This document shows, piece after piece, positions 26,816-36,225 of a stretch of 64,000 nt of DNA. The translations under genes and the position numbers were made by a program. A model generated the notes under the pieces. It was not told the DNA's origin and did no database searches. It worked only from the letters and a program-made list of their open reading frames with translations. The DNA comes from Phocaeicola fibrisolvens (GTDB lineage: Bacteria; Bacteroidota; Bacteroidia; Bacteroidales; Bacteroidaceae). Where the stretch lies: positions 62,001-126,000 of the forward strand of contig NZ_JAOQJI010000008.1 in assembly GCF_025567125.1 (NCBI RefSeq), in the 5' to 3' direction. Numbering within the stretch: the stretch's first letter is position 1; each line of letters begins with the position of its first letter.

Positions 26816-27166
26816 ATGACTGCATCAATTTCTTATATAAATCTCTCATGGGCAGTTGTGGGCATCATCGACAAGGATGTCCACAACTCCCTTCAATCCA
26901 TGAAGCGTCCGGACGAACCGATAGAAGCTACCATTGAAAGGTATGTCATCGGTTATCTTGGTTTCTGGCATATTGCCTATATTGATAAAGAAAAGATGAA
27001 CAGATGTGACGATGAGAAGGTAATCGAACTTGGACGGAAGAAAATGGAGGAATACATCACCTCACATCCACCTGTAGCTACTTTACCGAAGTTCTACATT
27101 GTGTTTCTAAATCAGCCTCAGATTGGCTGCGATGCCCACGGCCTCAGTGATGTTTTCTGCGTGTAG
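26816..27166 (+). CDS. Small hypothetical ORF with possibly chimeric C-terminus
   Basis: A 116-codon ORF starts 3 bp after the barrel gene stop, close enough for translational coupling. I recognise no family. Residues 1-97 look like an ordinary soluble protein with a Lys/Glu-rich helix (DEKVIELGRKKMEEYI). The last 20 codons lie antisense to the 3' end of the convergent LuxR-type gene, so the tail is probably not original. This suggests the true end was lost by rearrangement. It may be expressed, or may be a remnant like its two neighbours. Confidence 0.4.
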   Translation: MTASISYINLSWAVVGIIDKDVHNSLQSMKRPDEPIEATIERYVIGYLGFWHIAYIDKEKMNRCDDEKVIELGRKKMEEYITSHPPVATLPKFYIVFLNQPQIGCDAHGLSDVFCV

Positions 27167-27871
27167 TTTCTCAAAGAGTTTCTTCTTGTGAAACTTGATG
27201 GTATTGGTATCAATAAAGAGAGTTTCTCCTATTTCCGTGTTCGACAGTCCTTTGACGGAGAGCTGGAGAATCTCCCTTTCACGGTCGGAAAGAATCAGCC
27301 TGGGCTGTTTTTTCCATCGTCTGCCCTCGAACGAATAGATATACCGGTCAGTACATGTATGGTCTGAAATAACTACATCTCCGATGTTCTTCTCCGGTGA
27401 AAGTGAAACGGTACATAGAGCCAGCCATATATCCCCTTTGTCACTCAGCAAGATGGGGGTCAATTTGTGGTGGATAAGATGCGAATGTCTTTCTGAGGAA
27501 CAGATATGAAAGTTATACTCAATGGACAAGTCAAGTCTTTTTTCTACCGGCTGGTCATAGTAAAACCGGAATCCGGCCTCGTTGATTTCCATCAGACGGT
27601 TTATTTCGTCAGGTGGAACCACCTCAAAATAGAAGGCATAACCCTTATGTCGCACTTCTTCCGGTGAACGGCCGCAGAGAAACAGGGGGTTAGACGATAC
27701 ATAAAGGAAATTTTTGCGGTTATAGTCGATGATGTACAGACTATGATTGGTGTTGCGGGCCAACGCATCGGCCATAGAAATGCAAACAGCCGTTTGGGCA
27801 TATTCGCTGTCGGCGATTTGCATGTGTGAATTGAGGGGACGGAAAAATTGGTTGAGCTCGTGTGATGTCAT
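27107..27871 (-). CDS. LuxR-type transcriptional regulator with PAS-like sensor domain
   Basis: This 254-residue protein is cytoplasmic. Its N-terminal two-thirds resembles a PAS fold (ALARNTNHSLYIIDYNRKNF, then FLYVSSNPLFLCG). Its C-terminus is a LuxR/GerE helix-turn-helix (about residues 188-254), seen in LSDREREILQLSVKGLSNTEIG and the recognition helix TNTIKFHKKKLFEKL. It lacks a phosphoacceptor receiver domain, so it probably senses a ligand directly. This PAS-LuxR type is common in Bacteroides. It is transcribed divergently from dnaE with a 121-bp gap. Targets cannot be read from the sequence. Confidence 0.85.
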   Translation of the reverse strand: MTSHELNQFFRPLNSHMQIADSEYAQTAVCISMADALARNTNHSLYIIDYNRKNFLYVSSNPLFLCGRSPEEVRHKGYAFYFEVVPPDEINRLMEINEAGFRFYYDQPVEKRLDLSIEYNFHICSSERHSHLIHHKLTPILLSDKGDIWLALCTVSLSPEKNIGDVVISDHTCTDRYIYSFEGRRWKKQPRLILSDREREILQLSVKGLSNTEIGETLFIDTNTIKFHKKKLFEKLHAENITEAVGIAANLRLI

Positions 27872-27932
27872 ATTGCTATCTTGTTTTGCGCTGTAAAGGT
27901 AAGGAAATTTTTCTTTAAAAATTTTGAGCTGT

Positions 27933-27964
27933 CTTGTCTCTTCCCTAAAAGATGGGTATCTTTG
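27933..27964 (+). promoter_or_regulatory. dnaE promoter (sigma-ABfr type)
   Basis: A -33-like CTTG (27933-27936) and a -7 TATCTTTG (27957-27964) are separated by 20 bp, inside the normal 19-21 range. The dnaE ATG is 28 bp downstream. Confidence 0.65.
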
Positions 27965-27992
27965 ACTCGTTTTTCATTTAACATTGACACTC

Positions 27993-30900
27993 ATGCAGGA
28001 TTTTGTTCATTTGCACGTTCATACGCAGTATTCTATTCTTGACGGACAGGCTTCTATTCCCCGCCTGGTAGACAAGGCGATAGCCAACGGTATGCGGGGT
28101 ATCGCAGTGACCGACCACGGAGATATGTTCGGTATCAAGGAGTTCTTCAACTATGTCAACAAGAAGAACGGGGGTACGAACGGGGAAATTAAGGATTTGA
28201 AGAAGAAAATTGCCGCCCTCGAAAGCGGTAAGGAAGAATCGGAAAACCCCGAAGCGGAGATTGCGGCTTGCAAGGAACAGCTGGAGGCAGCGAAAAAGAA
28301 ACTGTTCAAACCGATTTTCGGTTGCGAGATGTACGTGGCGCGCCGTCGGCTGGAAGACAAGGAAGGAAAGCCCGACCAGAGCGGATATCACCTGGTGGTG
28401 CTGGCCAAGAACCTGAAAGGTTATCATAACCTGATTAAGCTGGTGTCGAAGGCATGGACCAAGGGATTCTACATGCGTCCGCGTACAGACCGTACGGAAC
28501 TGGAAAAATACCACGAGGGCTTGATTGTGTGCTCTGCCTGTTTGGGAGGGGAAGTGCCCCGACGCATCACAGCCGGACAGTTTGAGGAGGCCGAGGAGGC
28601 AATCCGCTGGTACAAGAACCTGTTTGGAGATGATTATTACCTGGAGTTGCAGCGCCATAAGGCCACTGTGCCCCGTGCCAATCATGAGGTGTATCCCATG
28701 CAGCAAGTGGTGAATGAGAAGCTGATTGAATATGCCAAGAAATACAATATCAAGCTGGTATGTACGAACGACGTACACTTTGTGGACGAGGAAAATGCTG
28801 AGGCCCACGACCGGCTTATCTGTCTGAGTACCGGAAAAGACTTGGACGACCCGAACCGTATGCTTTATACCAAACAGGAATGGATGAAGACGCGGGAGGA
28901 GATGAACGAGATTTTTGCCGATGTGCCGGAAGCGTTGAGCAATACGGTGGAGGTGTGCGACAAGGTGGAATTTTATTCCATAGACCATGCGCCCATCATG
29001 CCGACGTTTGCCATTCCGGAGGACTTTGGTACGGAAGAGGAGTATCGCAAGAAGTTCACGGAAAAGGACTTGTTTGACGAATTTACCCGCGACGAGAACG
29101 GCAATGTGGTGATGGATGAGGCGGCGGCCAAGGCAAAGATTGAACGTCTGGGAGGATATGAGAAGTTGTATCGTATCAAGCTGGAAGCGGATTATCTGGC
29201 AAAACTGGCCTACGATGGGGCAAAAAGACGTTATGGTGAAAACCTGTCGGAAGAGGTGCAGGAACGTATTAAGTTTGAGTTGCATATCATGAAGACCATG
29301 GGTTTCCCGGGATACTTCTTGATTGTGCAGGACTTTATCAATGCGGCGCGTAACCAGCTGGATGTATCGGTAGGACCGGGACGTGGTTCGGCAGCCGGTT
29401 CGGCAGTGGCTTACTGTCTGGGTATTACACAGATTGACCCGATTCAGTATGACTTGCTGTTCGAGCGTTTCTTGAATCCCGACCGTATCTCCTTGCCGGA
29501 TATCGATGTGGACTTCGATGATGACGGTCGAGGCCGCGTGTTGAACTGGGTTACAGAGAAGTACGGACAGGAGAAGGTGGCCCATATCATTACGTATGGT
29601 ACCATGGCCACAAAGCTGGCTATCAAGGATGTGGCCCGTGTGCAGAAACTCCCGCTTTCGGAGTCCGACCGTTTGTGTAAACTGATTCCGGATAAGATTC
29701 CCGATAAAAAACTGAATTTGCCGAATGCCATTGCGTATGTGCCGGAGTTGCAGGAGGCAGAAGTATCGCCGAATCCGATTTTGCGTGACACTATCAAGTA
29801 TGCCAAGATGCTGGAAGGTAACGTGCGCAATACGGGCGTGCATGCCTGTGGTACGATTATCTGCCGTGATGATATTACCGACTGGGTACCGGTAAGTACA
29901 GCCGACGACAAGGAAACCGGAGAGAAGATGCTGGTAACCCAGTATGAAGGTTCGGTGATTGAAGATACCGGATTGATCAAGATGGACTTCCTGGGACTGA
30001 AAACGCTGTCCATCATCAAGGAGGCCATTGAGAATATCCGTCAGAGCAAGGGCATTGTATTGAATATTGATGAAGTGCCGATTGATGATCCGGCAACTTA
30101 CCGCTTATATAGTGATGGAAGAACGATTGGTACGTTCCAGTTTGAATCGGCAGGTATGCAGAAATATCTGCGTGAGCTTCAGCCGAGTACGTTCGAAGAC
30201 TTGATTGCCATGAATGCCCTTTATCGTCCGGGACCGATGGATTACATTCCGGACTTTATCGACCGTAAGCATGGCCGGAAACCGATTGAGTATGATATCC
30301 CGGTGATGGAGAAATACCTGAAGGATACGTATGGTATTACGGTGTATCAGGAGCAGGTGATGTTGCTGTCGCGTTTGCTGGCCGACTTTACCCGAGGCGA
30401 ATCGGATGCCTTGCGTAAGGCCATGGGTAAGAAGTTGCGTGACAAACTGGACCACATGAAGCCAAAGTTTATTGAGGGCGGAAAGAAAAACGGACACGAC
30501 CCGAAGGTGCTCGAAAAGATTTGGGCCGACTGGGAAAAGTTTGCTTCATATGCCTTCAACAAGTCGCATGCCACTTGTTATTCGTGGGTAGCTTATCAGA
30601 CGGCTTTCCTGAAAGCGAACTATCCGTCGGAATATATGGCTGCTACGATGAGCCGGAACATTTCGAACATTACGGAAATCACGAAACTCATGGACGAATG
30701 TAAGGCCATGGGAATTCATGTGCTCGGACCGGATGTGAACGAAAGTAATCTGAAGTTTTCTGTCAATCATCACGGAGATATCCGTTTTGGATTGGGAGCA
30801 ATTAAGGGAGTAGGTGAGTCGGCTGTGCAGAGTATCTTGGAGGAACGTCGTAAGCATGGAGCTTTTAAGGGAATCTTCGATTTTGTACAGCGGGTCAACC

Positions 30901-31790
30901 TGTCGGCATGTAACCGTAAGAATATAGAGAACCTGGCATTGGCTGGAGGATTCGACAGTTTCCCTGAAATCAAACGGGAAGATTTCTTTGTGAAGAATGC
31001 CAAAGATGAATCGTTTTCGGATGTGCTGGTGCGTTACGGAAATAAGTATCAGATGGACAAAGCAGCTGCCGTGAATTCGCTTTTCGGAGGGGAACATGAG
31101 GTGGAAGTGGCCACTCCGGAGATTGTGGCTGCTCCGGCATGGAGTGATTTGGAGCGGTTGAATAAGGAACGTGAACTGGTGGGAATCTATTTGTCGGCTC
31201 ATCCATTGGATGAATTTGCAGTGATTTTGGAAAATGTGTGCAACGTACACATGGCTGAATTGGCCGATTTGACTCCGTTGCAGAATCGTGATTTGATACT
31301 GGGAGGCATTGTGACAGGTGTACGTGAAGGATATACCAAAACAGGAAAACCATACGGTATTGCCAAAATGGAGGATTATTCGGGTACGGCTGAATTTGCC
31401 TTTTTCGGCAATGAATGGGTAGAAAAGAAAAACTTTTTCATGGAAGGGATGTTCCTTTTTATGAAAGGGAAGTGTCAGCCTAAGCAATGGAGGCAGGAAG
31501 AATGGGAGGTAAAGATTAACTCCATAGAACTGTTGCCGGAAGTAAAAGAGAAAGTCATCGAAAAACTGACAGTGACCGCTCCTCTCTCGGCGATTGATGA
31601 CCAGATGATTATGGAATTCTCTTCTTTGGTGAAAGATTGTCCAGGAAATGCGGAACTGCATTTTTTGGTGCGCGACGAAGACGGACAGATGTATGTCAAC
31701 CTGATGTCGCGTACGATGAAGATTTCTGTACAGAAAGACCTGGTGAATTATTTAAAAAACCAGCCAATGTTGGACTATAAAATAAATTAG
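27993..31790 (+). CDS. dnaE: DNA polymerase III subunit alpha
   Basis: This is the catalytic subunit of the replicative polymerase, 1265 residues from the ATG at 27993 (a TTG three codons upstream is not needed). Order of domains: PHP (HLHVHTQYSILDG, AVTDHGDMFG), polymerase palm and fingers (GPGRGSAAGSAVAYCLGI and the catalytic PDIDVDFDDDGRGRV with its aspartate triad), a thumb, beta-binding region (GITVYQEQVMLLSR), helix-hairpin-helix region and a C-terminal OB fold (LILGGIVTGVREGYTKTGKPYG). An insertion of about 50 charged residues (residues 57-110) sits inside the PHP domain, as is usual in Bacteroidetes. No defect is seen. Confidence 0.97.
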   Translation: MQDFVHLHVHTQYSILDGQASIPRLVDKAIANGMRGIAVTDHGDMFGIKEFFNYVNKKNGGTNGEIKDLKKKIAALESGKEESENPEAEIAACKEQLEAAKKKLFKPIFGCEMYVARRRLEDKEGKPDQSGYHLVVLAKNLKGYHNLIKLVSKAWTKGFYMRPRTDRTELEKYHEGLIVCSACLGGEVPRRITAGQFEEAEEAIRWYKNLFGDDYYLELQRHKATVPRANHEVYPMQQVVNEKLIEYAKKYNIKLVCTNDVHFVDEENAEAHDRLICLSTGKDLDDPNRMLYTKQEWMKTREEMNEIFADVPEALSNTVEVCDKVEFYSIDHAPIMPTFAIPEDFGTEEEYRKKFTEKDLFDEFTRDENGNVVMDEAAAKAKIERLGGYEKLYRIKLEADYLAKLAYDGAKRRYGENLSEEVQERIKFELHIMKTMGFPGYFLIVQDFINAARNQLDVSVGPGRGSAAGSAVAYCLGITQIDPIQYDLLFERFLNPDRISLPDIDVDFDDDGRGRVLNWVTEKYGQEKVAHIITYGTMATKLAIKDVARVQKLPLSESDRLCKLIPDKIPDKKLNLPNAIAYVPELQEAEVSPNPILRDTIKYAKMLEGNVRNTGVHACGTIICRDDITDWVPVSTADDKETGEKMLVTQYEGSVIEDTGLIKMDFLGLKTLSIIKEAIENIRQSKGIVLNIDEVPIDDPATYRLYSDGRTIGTFQFESAGMQKYLRELQPSTFEDLIAMNALYRPGPMDYIPDFIDRKHGRKPIEYDIPVMEKYLKDTYGITVYQEQVMLLSRLLADFTRGESDALRKAMGKKLRDKLDHMKPKFIEGGKKNGHDPKVLEKIWADWEKFASYAFNKSHATCYSWVAYQTAFLKANYPSEYMAATMSRNISNITEITKLMDECKAMGIHVLGPDVNESNLKFSVNHHGDIRFGLGAIKGVGESAVQSILEERRKHGAFKGIFDFVQRVNLSACNRKNIENLALAGGFDSFPEIKREDFFVKNAKDESFSDVLVRYGNKYQMDKAAAVNSLFGGEHEVEVATPEIVAAPAWSDLERLNKERELVGIYLSAHPLDEFAVILENVCNVHMAELADLTPLQNRDLILGGIVTGVREGYTKTGKPYGIAKMEDYSGTAEFAFFGNEWVEKKNFFMEGMFLFMKGKCQPKQWRQEEWEVKINSIELLPEVKEKVIEKLTVTAPLSAIDDQMIMEFSSLVKDCPGNAELHFLVRDEDGQMYVNLMSRTMKISVQKDLVNYLKNQPMLDYKIN

Positions 31791-31800
31791 TATATATTTG
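31769..31800 (+). promoter_or_regulatory. trxA promoter overlapping the dnaE end
   Basis: GTTG (31769-31772) and TATATTTG (31793-31800) are separated by 20 bp. The -33 box lies within the last dnaE codons, so trxA can be transcribed on its own. Confidence 0.65.
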
Positions 31801-31826
31801 CGTAGAACTTAAAAACATAAATGATT

Positions 31827-32144
31827 ATGGCATTGAACATTAAAGATGACAATTTTGAAGCTATTGTAGCTGAAGGTAAACCGGTGGTGTTGGATTTTTG
31901 GGCTACATGGTGTGGTCCTTGTAAACAAATCGCTCCATATATTGAAGAACTGGCAGAAGAATATAAGGATAAGGTGAATATTGGTAAATGTGATGTGGAT
32001 GAAAATGCAGATCTTCCTGTACAGTTCGGTGTCCGCAGTATCCCTACCGTGCTGTTTATCAAAGATGGTAAGGTAGTCGACAAGCAGGTAGGAGCTACCC
32101 CCAAGGCAGCTTTGCAGGAAAAGGTAGAAGCTTTGTTGAAATAA
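31827..32144 (+). CDS. trxA: Thioredoxin
   Basis: This 105-residue cytoplasmic thioredoxin has the redox-active site WCGPC (about residues 29-33) and the cis-proline loop SIPTVLFIKDG. It reduces protein disulfides and serves ribonucleotide reductase and peroxiredoxins. A start two codons upstream (31821) is equally possible. Length and motif spacing are normal. It lies 36 bp after dnaE with its own promoter, and 16 bp before a small acidic protein, with which it may be cotranscribed up to the shared terminator. Confidence 0.96.
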   Translation: MALNIKDDNFEAIVAEGKPVVLDFWATWCGPCKQIAPYIEELAEEYKDKVNIGKCDVDENADLPVQFGVRSIPTVLFIKDGKVVDKQVGATPKAALQEKVEALLK

Positions 32145-32160
32145 TTTAATCGGATAGGTT

Positions 32161-32496
32161 ATGGGAATGGAAGACGATTTCTTGTTGGAAGATGAGGACG
32201 ATGAAAAGACCATCGAGTTCATCAAGAACTATTTGCCTCAGGACATGAAAGAGGTTTTCTCGGACGATGACTTGTACTACATTCTGGATTTGATTGTGGA
32301 TTACTATACCACAAGCGGTTGTCTGGACGCACAGCCGGACGACGAAGGCTATATCAATATCGACCAGGATGAAATTGTGAACTACATCGTCAAGGAGTCT
32401 ACGAAGGATGGAATGGGCCCGTTTGATCCGGATGCGATTTTCTTTGTCGTGCAGGGTGAAATGGAATATGGCAATCAGTTAGGACAAGTAGAGTAA
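32161..32496 (+). CDS. Small acidic conserved hypothetical protein
   Basis: This 111-residue protein is strikingly acidic (FLLEDEDDEKT at the start, many Asp/Glu throughout) and has no signal peptide or membrane segment. I recognise it only as a type of protein commonly found next to trxA in Bacteroidales and cannot name a function. It includes a helix-rich centre (KEVFSDDDLYYILDLIVDYY) and a more hydrophobic C-terminus. It ends 18 bp before a strong bidirectional terminator, so the trxA unit probably finishes here. Confidence 0.8.
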   Translation: MGMEDDFLLEDEDDEKTIEFIKNYLPQDMKEVFSDDDLYYILDLIVDYYTTSGCLDAQPDDEGYINIDQDEIVNYIVKESTKDGMGPFDPDAIFFVVQGEMEYGNQLGQVE

Positions 32497-32514
32497 CAAA
32501 GTACCATATTATCG

Positions 32515-32550
32515 TAAAAAAATCCGGACTTGTAAGTCCGGATTTTTTTA
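32515..32550. terminator. Bidirectional terminator
   Basis: A 10-bp perfect stem (AATCCGGACT, 32521-32530, with 32535-32544) with a 4-nt loop is flanked by A residues on the left and a T run on the right. It serves both the plus-strand trxA unit and the minus-strand lipoprotein gene that ends at 32555. Confidence 0.9.
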
Positions 32551-32554
32551 TGGT

Positions 32555-33844
32555 TTATAGTCTACGGAATTCCATATAGAACAAGTCTCCGTCTTCATCT
32601 ATTGATTCAAGGTAGATGATGTGATCTGTAAGCTTGGTGATTGTAAAGGTTTCCATTTCCCCATCAGCTGTAAGGGTTAATTTATGAGAATTATTGTTGT
32701 AAGTATAATTAAAGGTCATTCTTATTCCATCCTCAATCCAAATGATGTCGTTGAAATTTTGTCGGAATTGGCAGGTAATGGGACTTCCATCGTCAATGTT
32801 AAAGCTAGTCCATTCGCCACCGTATAAAAGAGATTCATCTCCTACCACAAGTTCATCTGGTTCTGGGATGCGGAACAATGTCATTGCTCCTACCTTGGTA
32901 AGATTATTTTCTTCATCCAAGCCGAATTCTTCGATAGAGAGTATATCTTGTGTTACTTTTGTTACTTGCCAGTATCCACCTTCCCAAGTTCCATCTTCAA
33001 AGAAATAGATGCGATTATATTCATCGTATTTGAATGGTACAGTGTATGGTATTCGTTCTTCTCCCTCATACATGGTAAATAATTTGTTGCCATCTTCGTT
33101 TGTCAATTTCAGTATTGGTCGTCCGGCTACTCCCCATTTCCCATAAAGCAACTCCATCCAGGCAGTGTTTACGTATGCGGTTAGCGTAAGTTCTTGTCCA
33201 TCGTTGTCCTTTACTTTCAGCGTATCATTGGTCAAAGAAAGAATGGTCCATCTCACTACTTTGCCATCTATATGATGGAGCGTAAGCAGTGTGTTGGCTT
33301 CATCATATTCATAAGTGATATCATTGGCCGATGTTGCTTCTTTGGCTTTGTAACTACCGTTACCGTCACGATTGAAGGTATAGATGTCTTCTGTTTCTGA
33401 AATCCAGGTATTGTATAGCAGATTAATGTCAATGACGGGTGCTGAAGTGGCATCTTTTCTCAGGGTAATCAATTCCCCCTCTTCATCTTTTATTTTCAGC
33501 GTATCATCGCTCAGTGTGACAATCGTCCATCGCATGGTTTCTCCATCGAAATGAATCGTAAGTGCTTGGGTTGATTCTTCATACGAATAAGTAAACGGAT
33601 AAGTTTCAGTAGCGCGTGAACTAGCCTTGTGTATCAGTTTAGCTGCATATACATCGTCAGTTTCAGTGTAGACTCCGGTTCCGTCCGCATTGAATGTGAT
33701 GTAGGTACCTTCTCCCATATACCAGGTCTTGATAAGTTGGGAAGGAATGTTTCCGATGTTTTCATCCTCGTTGCTGCAGGAGGATACTCCTATCAGGATG
33801 AACATGAGCAACATGAGTGTGCTCGTTAATTTTAAAACTCTCAT
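32555..33844 (-). CDS. Lipoprotein with four lipocalin-like repeats
   Basis: This 429-residue lipoprotein (lipobox VSSC, Cys23) is built of four beta-rich repeats of about 90-100 residues (roughly 33-130, 138-228, 230-328, 335-429). Each opens with a W-containing strand (KTWYMGEGTYITF, NTWISETEDIYTF, GKWGVAGRPILKL, GEWTSFNIDDG) and closes with a phrase like LTLHHIDGKVVRWTI or LTLTADGEMETFTI. The pattern fits lipocalin-like (DUF4923/DUF5004-type) domains of Bacteroides surface proteins. Ligand unknown. Repeats 1 and 2 are most alike, which suggests recent internal duplication. Confidence 0.72.
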   Translation of the reverse strand: MRVLKLTSTLMLLMFILIGVSSCSNEDENIGNIPSQLIKTWYMGEGTYITFNADGTGVYTETDDVYAAKLIHKASSRATETYPFTYSYEESTQALTIHFDGETMRWTIVTLSDDTLKIKDEEGELITLRKDATSAPVIDINLLYNTWISETEDIYTFNRDGNGSYKAKEATSANDITYEYDEANTLLTLHHIDGKVVRWTILSLTNDTLKVKDNDGQELTLTAYVNTAWMELLYGKWGVAGRPILKLTNEDGNKLFTMYEGEERIPYTVPFKYDEYNRIYFFEDGTWEGGYWQVTKVTQDILSIEEFGLDEENNLTKVGAMTLFRIPEPDELVVGDESLLYGGEWTSFNIDDGSPITCQFRQNFNDIIWIEDGIRMTFNYTYNNNSHKLTLTADGEMETFTITKLTDHIIYLESIDEDGDLFYMEFRRL

Positions 33845-33979
33845 AACTTTGAAATTTAATGATATTATGCTGCAAATATCCCGAAATATTTGTGGAGGGA
33901 CAAATCGGAAATTTCTCTTTTCTGTATGAGAGTGAGTAAATTGAGCATATCTTGCTATATTCTCTGCATGAGATGTAGC

Positions 33980-36004
33980 TTATTGCCACTCATAAGAGTA
34001 CTGATAAGGGATAAAGATACTGATGGTAGTTCCTTCTTCCTTCCCGGGCAATATCTGAAATGTTATTTTTTGTTTGTTATGGGTGTTCAATAACTGTATA
34101 CTTTGATAAATAATTCTGAGACCGGTTCCTGTACTTTCCAGTTTATTGTTGGATGGCGCAAATGGAGCGTATTTGTGTCCGTTGTTGTGGATGTGAATGT
34201 GGACTCCTTGGCTGTCTTCTTCTATAATGAGATCAATGTGGCCAGTTTGATTTAGGTTCACAAACCCATGCTTGATTGCATTCTCAACAGGGATTTGTAT
34301 CATCATGGAAGGAATCTGTATGTTGTCTATATTCCCTTGTTTATGCAGACTGAATGTGAATTGTTTACCTGTATCTTGCAGCAGTGCCACATAGTTGGAT
34401 ACGAAATCAAGTTCTTCAGAGAGAGGAATCGCAAAACGGTTGGACATATCCAGCCCCTTACGTAACAGTCGGGTGAGTCGTATTAGCCGTTGATGTTCGG
34501 AGGTAGATTCCGGGTGCTGATTTATTTCATTGTTCAACACATTGAAGAGAAAATGAGGTGAAATCTTTTCTCTGATATTTTGCATTTTCAGTTTACTGAT
34601 TTCGTATATATGTTGTTTAAATTCTTGTTGCTGGTTCTTTCTTACCCGTCTTTTATATTCGATAAAATACACGATAAGCCCTAAAATGAGAACGGTACCT
34701 AAGGCAACCTCTAATTGTAGAGTTTTTATTTCATTTTTCTGATTATTTATCATTATTCGGTTTTTAAGATGTGTCGTATCATTTTTATATCGTAAATCAA
34801 GCTCTGCCACATAATTATTGTGTTCTTCGCTCCGGATAGAGTCTTCTATTGGTAGCTGAGTTTCTAATATTTCTAGGGCTTTGTGGTAATTTCCTATACG
34901 TTTATAGTATTCGGTTAGTATTTCGTTTCGCCTTTGCTGGTAGTTTATAGGCACATTTAAAGTACTGTCATGTGAAATCTGTTGAACCAAATGAGCAGCC
35001 GTCTGTAGGTCATTTTGCTTCAAAGCAAGTTCCAGTTCCATTGTCATGATATAATAAATACTGATTATTCCTTTGATACTTTGGAAATAGGATTTAGCTT
35101 TTTGCAGATAATTTTTGGCTTTATCCAAATCTTTGTTTAGTTTGATAGACAGGTCTGCATAGTTTGCTTCTAATGTGGCATATTCTAAAGGCATGTCATT
35201 TTTGCGTTGTGCTACTTCATCAAATATTTTCATCAGATAATTCCATGATTCTTCATACTTTTTTTGGTAGTAGTAGAAATTGACGAAAGTGTTTAACAGA
35301 AAATATCTGTTATATAGTGGCATGTTATTTTTTTGTGGATAGACCTTATTTAAATAATAATGGGCTTGTGTATAATTTTTCAGTTGTACATAGCAGAATG
35401 CCAGCATGAAATAACTGTTGTATCTGTAAATCTGAGGAAGAGACAGCGAGTCGCATATAAAGAGAGCTTTTCTGTAGCAATAAGCTTGCATGGGAAGGTC
35501 ATTTAGTGTGTAGTACACATAGCCTAAATTATTATAGACATTGGGCAGTCTTTTGTGCATATTTCCTTTTTGGTAATATTGAATAGATTTCTCGTAAGCT
35601 GTTTTGGCAGATAAAGGTTGGTTGGCGTTTTCCAGCAAAGAGGCTTTGTTGTTTTCTACTATTCCAAGAGTGAGGCAATGAATTGGCAATAATTCGGGAA
35701 GACGAAGGCAAAACTTCTCACATCTGTTTATATAATAGAATGCAGAATCCTCCTGTTGTCTTGTCATAAGTAAGGAAGAATGTACGGCTTCTGCATAATA
35801 ATATTCTGTACTGTCCTGTGCTTGTCGCTTGGCCTTCTCCAATAACATTTCAACTTCCTGGGGGTTGTATCTGATAAGTGAATCCTGTAGCAATGTAGTG
35901 AGTTGGACAGAGGATGATTTTTCATAGTCTATGGTGTGCTTGCATCCGCTACTAAAGAGGCAGGCTACCAAGCAGGCACATAGTAAGTAAATAATGCTTT
36001 TCAT
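33980..36004 (-). CDS. LytS/YehU-type sensor histidine kinase with TPR sensor
   Basis: This 674-residue kinase has an N-terminal hydrophobic signal ending in a lipobox-like SSGC (Cys21), a periplasmic region of TPR helices (about 25-430; LEKAKRQAQDSTEYYYAEA, YNNLGYVYYTLND), one transmembrane helix (about 437-457) and a His_kinase domain with SPHFLFNVLNNE. The phosphorylated histidine is H484. The ATPase part shows ENAIKHGF and the glycine-rich GTGLRII. Its divergently transcribed neighbour is a LytTR-type response regulator, the usual partner. The signal, stimulus and targets are not known from the sequence. Confidence 0.85.
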   Translation of the reverse strand: MKSIIYLLCACLVACLFSSGCKHTIDYEKSSSVQLTTLLQDSLIRYNPQEVEMLLEKAKRQAQDSTEYYYAEAVHSSLLMTRQQEDSAFYYINRCEKFCLRLPELLPIHCLTLGIVENNKASLLENANQPLSAKTAYEKSIQYYQKGNMHKRLPNVYNNLGYVYYTLNDLPMQAYCYRKALFICDSLSLPQIYRYNSYFMLAFCYVQLKNYTQAHYYLNKVYPQKNNMPLYNRYFLLNTFVNFYYYQKKYEESWNYLMKIFDEVAQRKNDMPLEYATLEANYADLSIKLNKDLDKAKNYLQKAKSYFQSIKGIISIYYIMTMELELALKQNDLQTAAHLVQQISHDSTLNVPINYQQRRNEILTEYYKRIGNYHKALEILETQLPIEDSIRSEEHNNYVAELDLRYKNDTTHLKNRIMINNQKNEIKTLQLEVALGTVLILGLIVYFIEYKRRVRKNQQQEFKQHIYEISKLKMQNIREKISPHFLFNVLNNEINQHPESTSEHQRLIRLTRLLRKGLDMSNRFAIPLSEELDFVSNYVALLQDTGKQFTFSLHKQGNIDNIQIPSMMIQIPVENAIKHGFVNLNQTGHIDLIIEEDSQGVHIHIHNNGHKYAPFAPSNNKLESTGTGLRIIYQSIQLLNTHNKQKITFQILPGKEEGTTISIFIPYQYSYEWQ

Positions 36005-36036
36005 AATTTAGGGGACACGTTAATATTTTCTGAGAA

Positions 36037-36044
36037 CAAAAATA
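36037..36044 (-). promoter_or_regulatory. -7 box of sensor kinase gene
   Basis: Minus-strand TATTTTTG matches TAnnTTTG, 32 bp before the kinase start. No clear -33 element. Confidence 0.4.
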
Positions 36045-36168
36045 CAAATTTTTATGGCCGATATTATAAATATTGATTCAGGCGTTTAATTTAGTGCATA
36101 AAATACGAATAATTCTGAATAATGTGATAAAATAAATACATTGGAAGCTTTGCTTCAGAAGTGAGGAA

Positions 36169-36200
36169 GTTGGATTGTTTGGTATTGTTTTCTACATTTG
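36169..36200 (+). promoter_or_regulatory. Promoter of LytTR response regulator
   Basis: GTTG (36169-36172) and TACATTTG (36193-36200) lie 20 bp apart, and the ATG at 36226 is 25 bp downstream. This also argues against the upstream TTG start at 36175, which would lie inside the promoter. Confidence 0.6.
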
Positions 36201-36225
36201 TGTGAGTTTTAAAAAAACGGTTTTG

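Noticed and set aside
27978..29843. 621-codon open frame on the minus strand inside dnaE
   Set aside because: It is antisense to a fully conserved dnaE coding region, has no family motif, and its length follows from codon bias of the sense gene.
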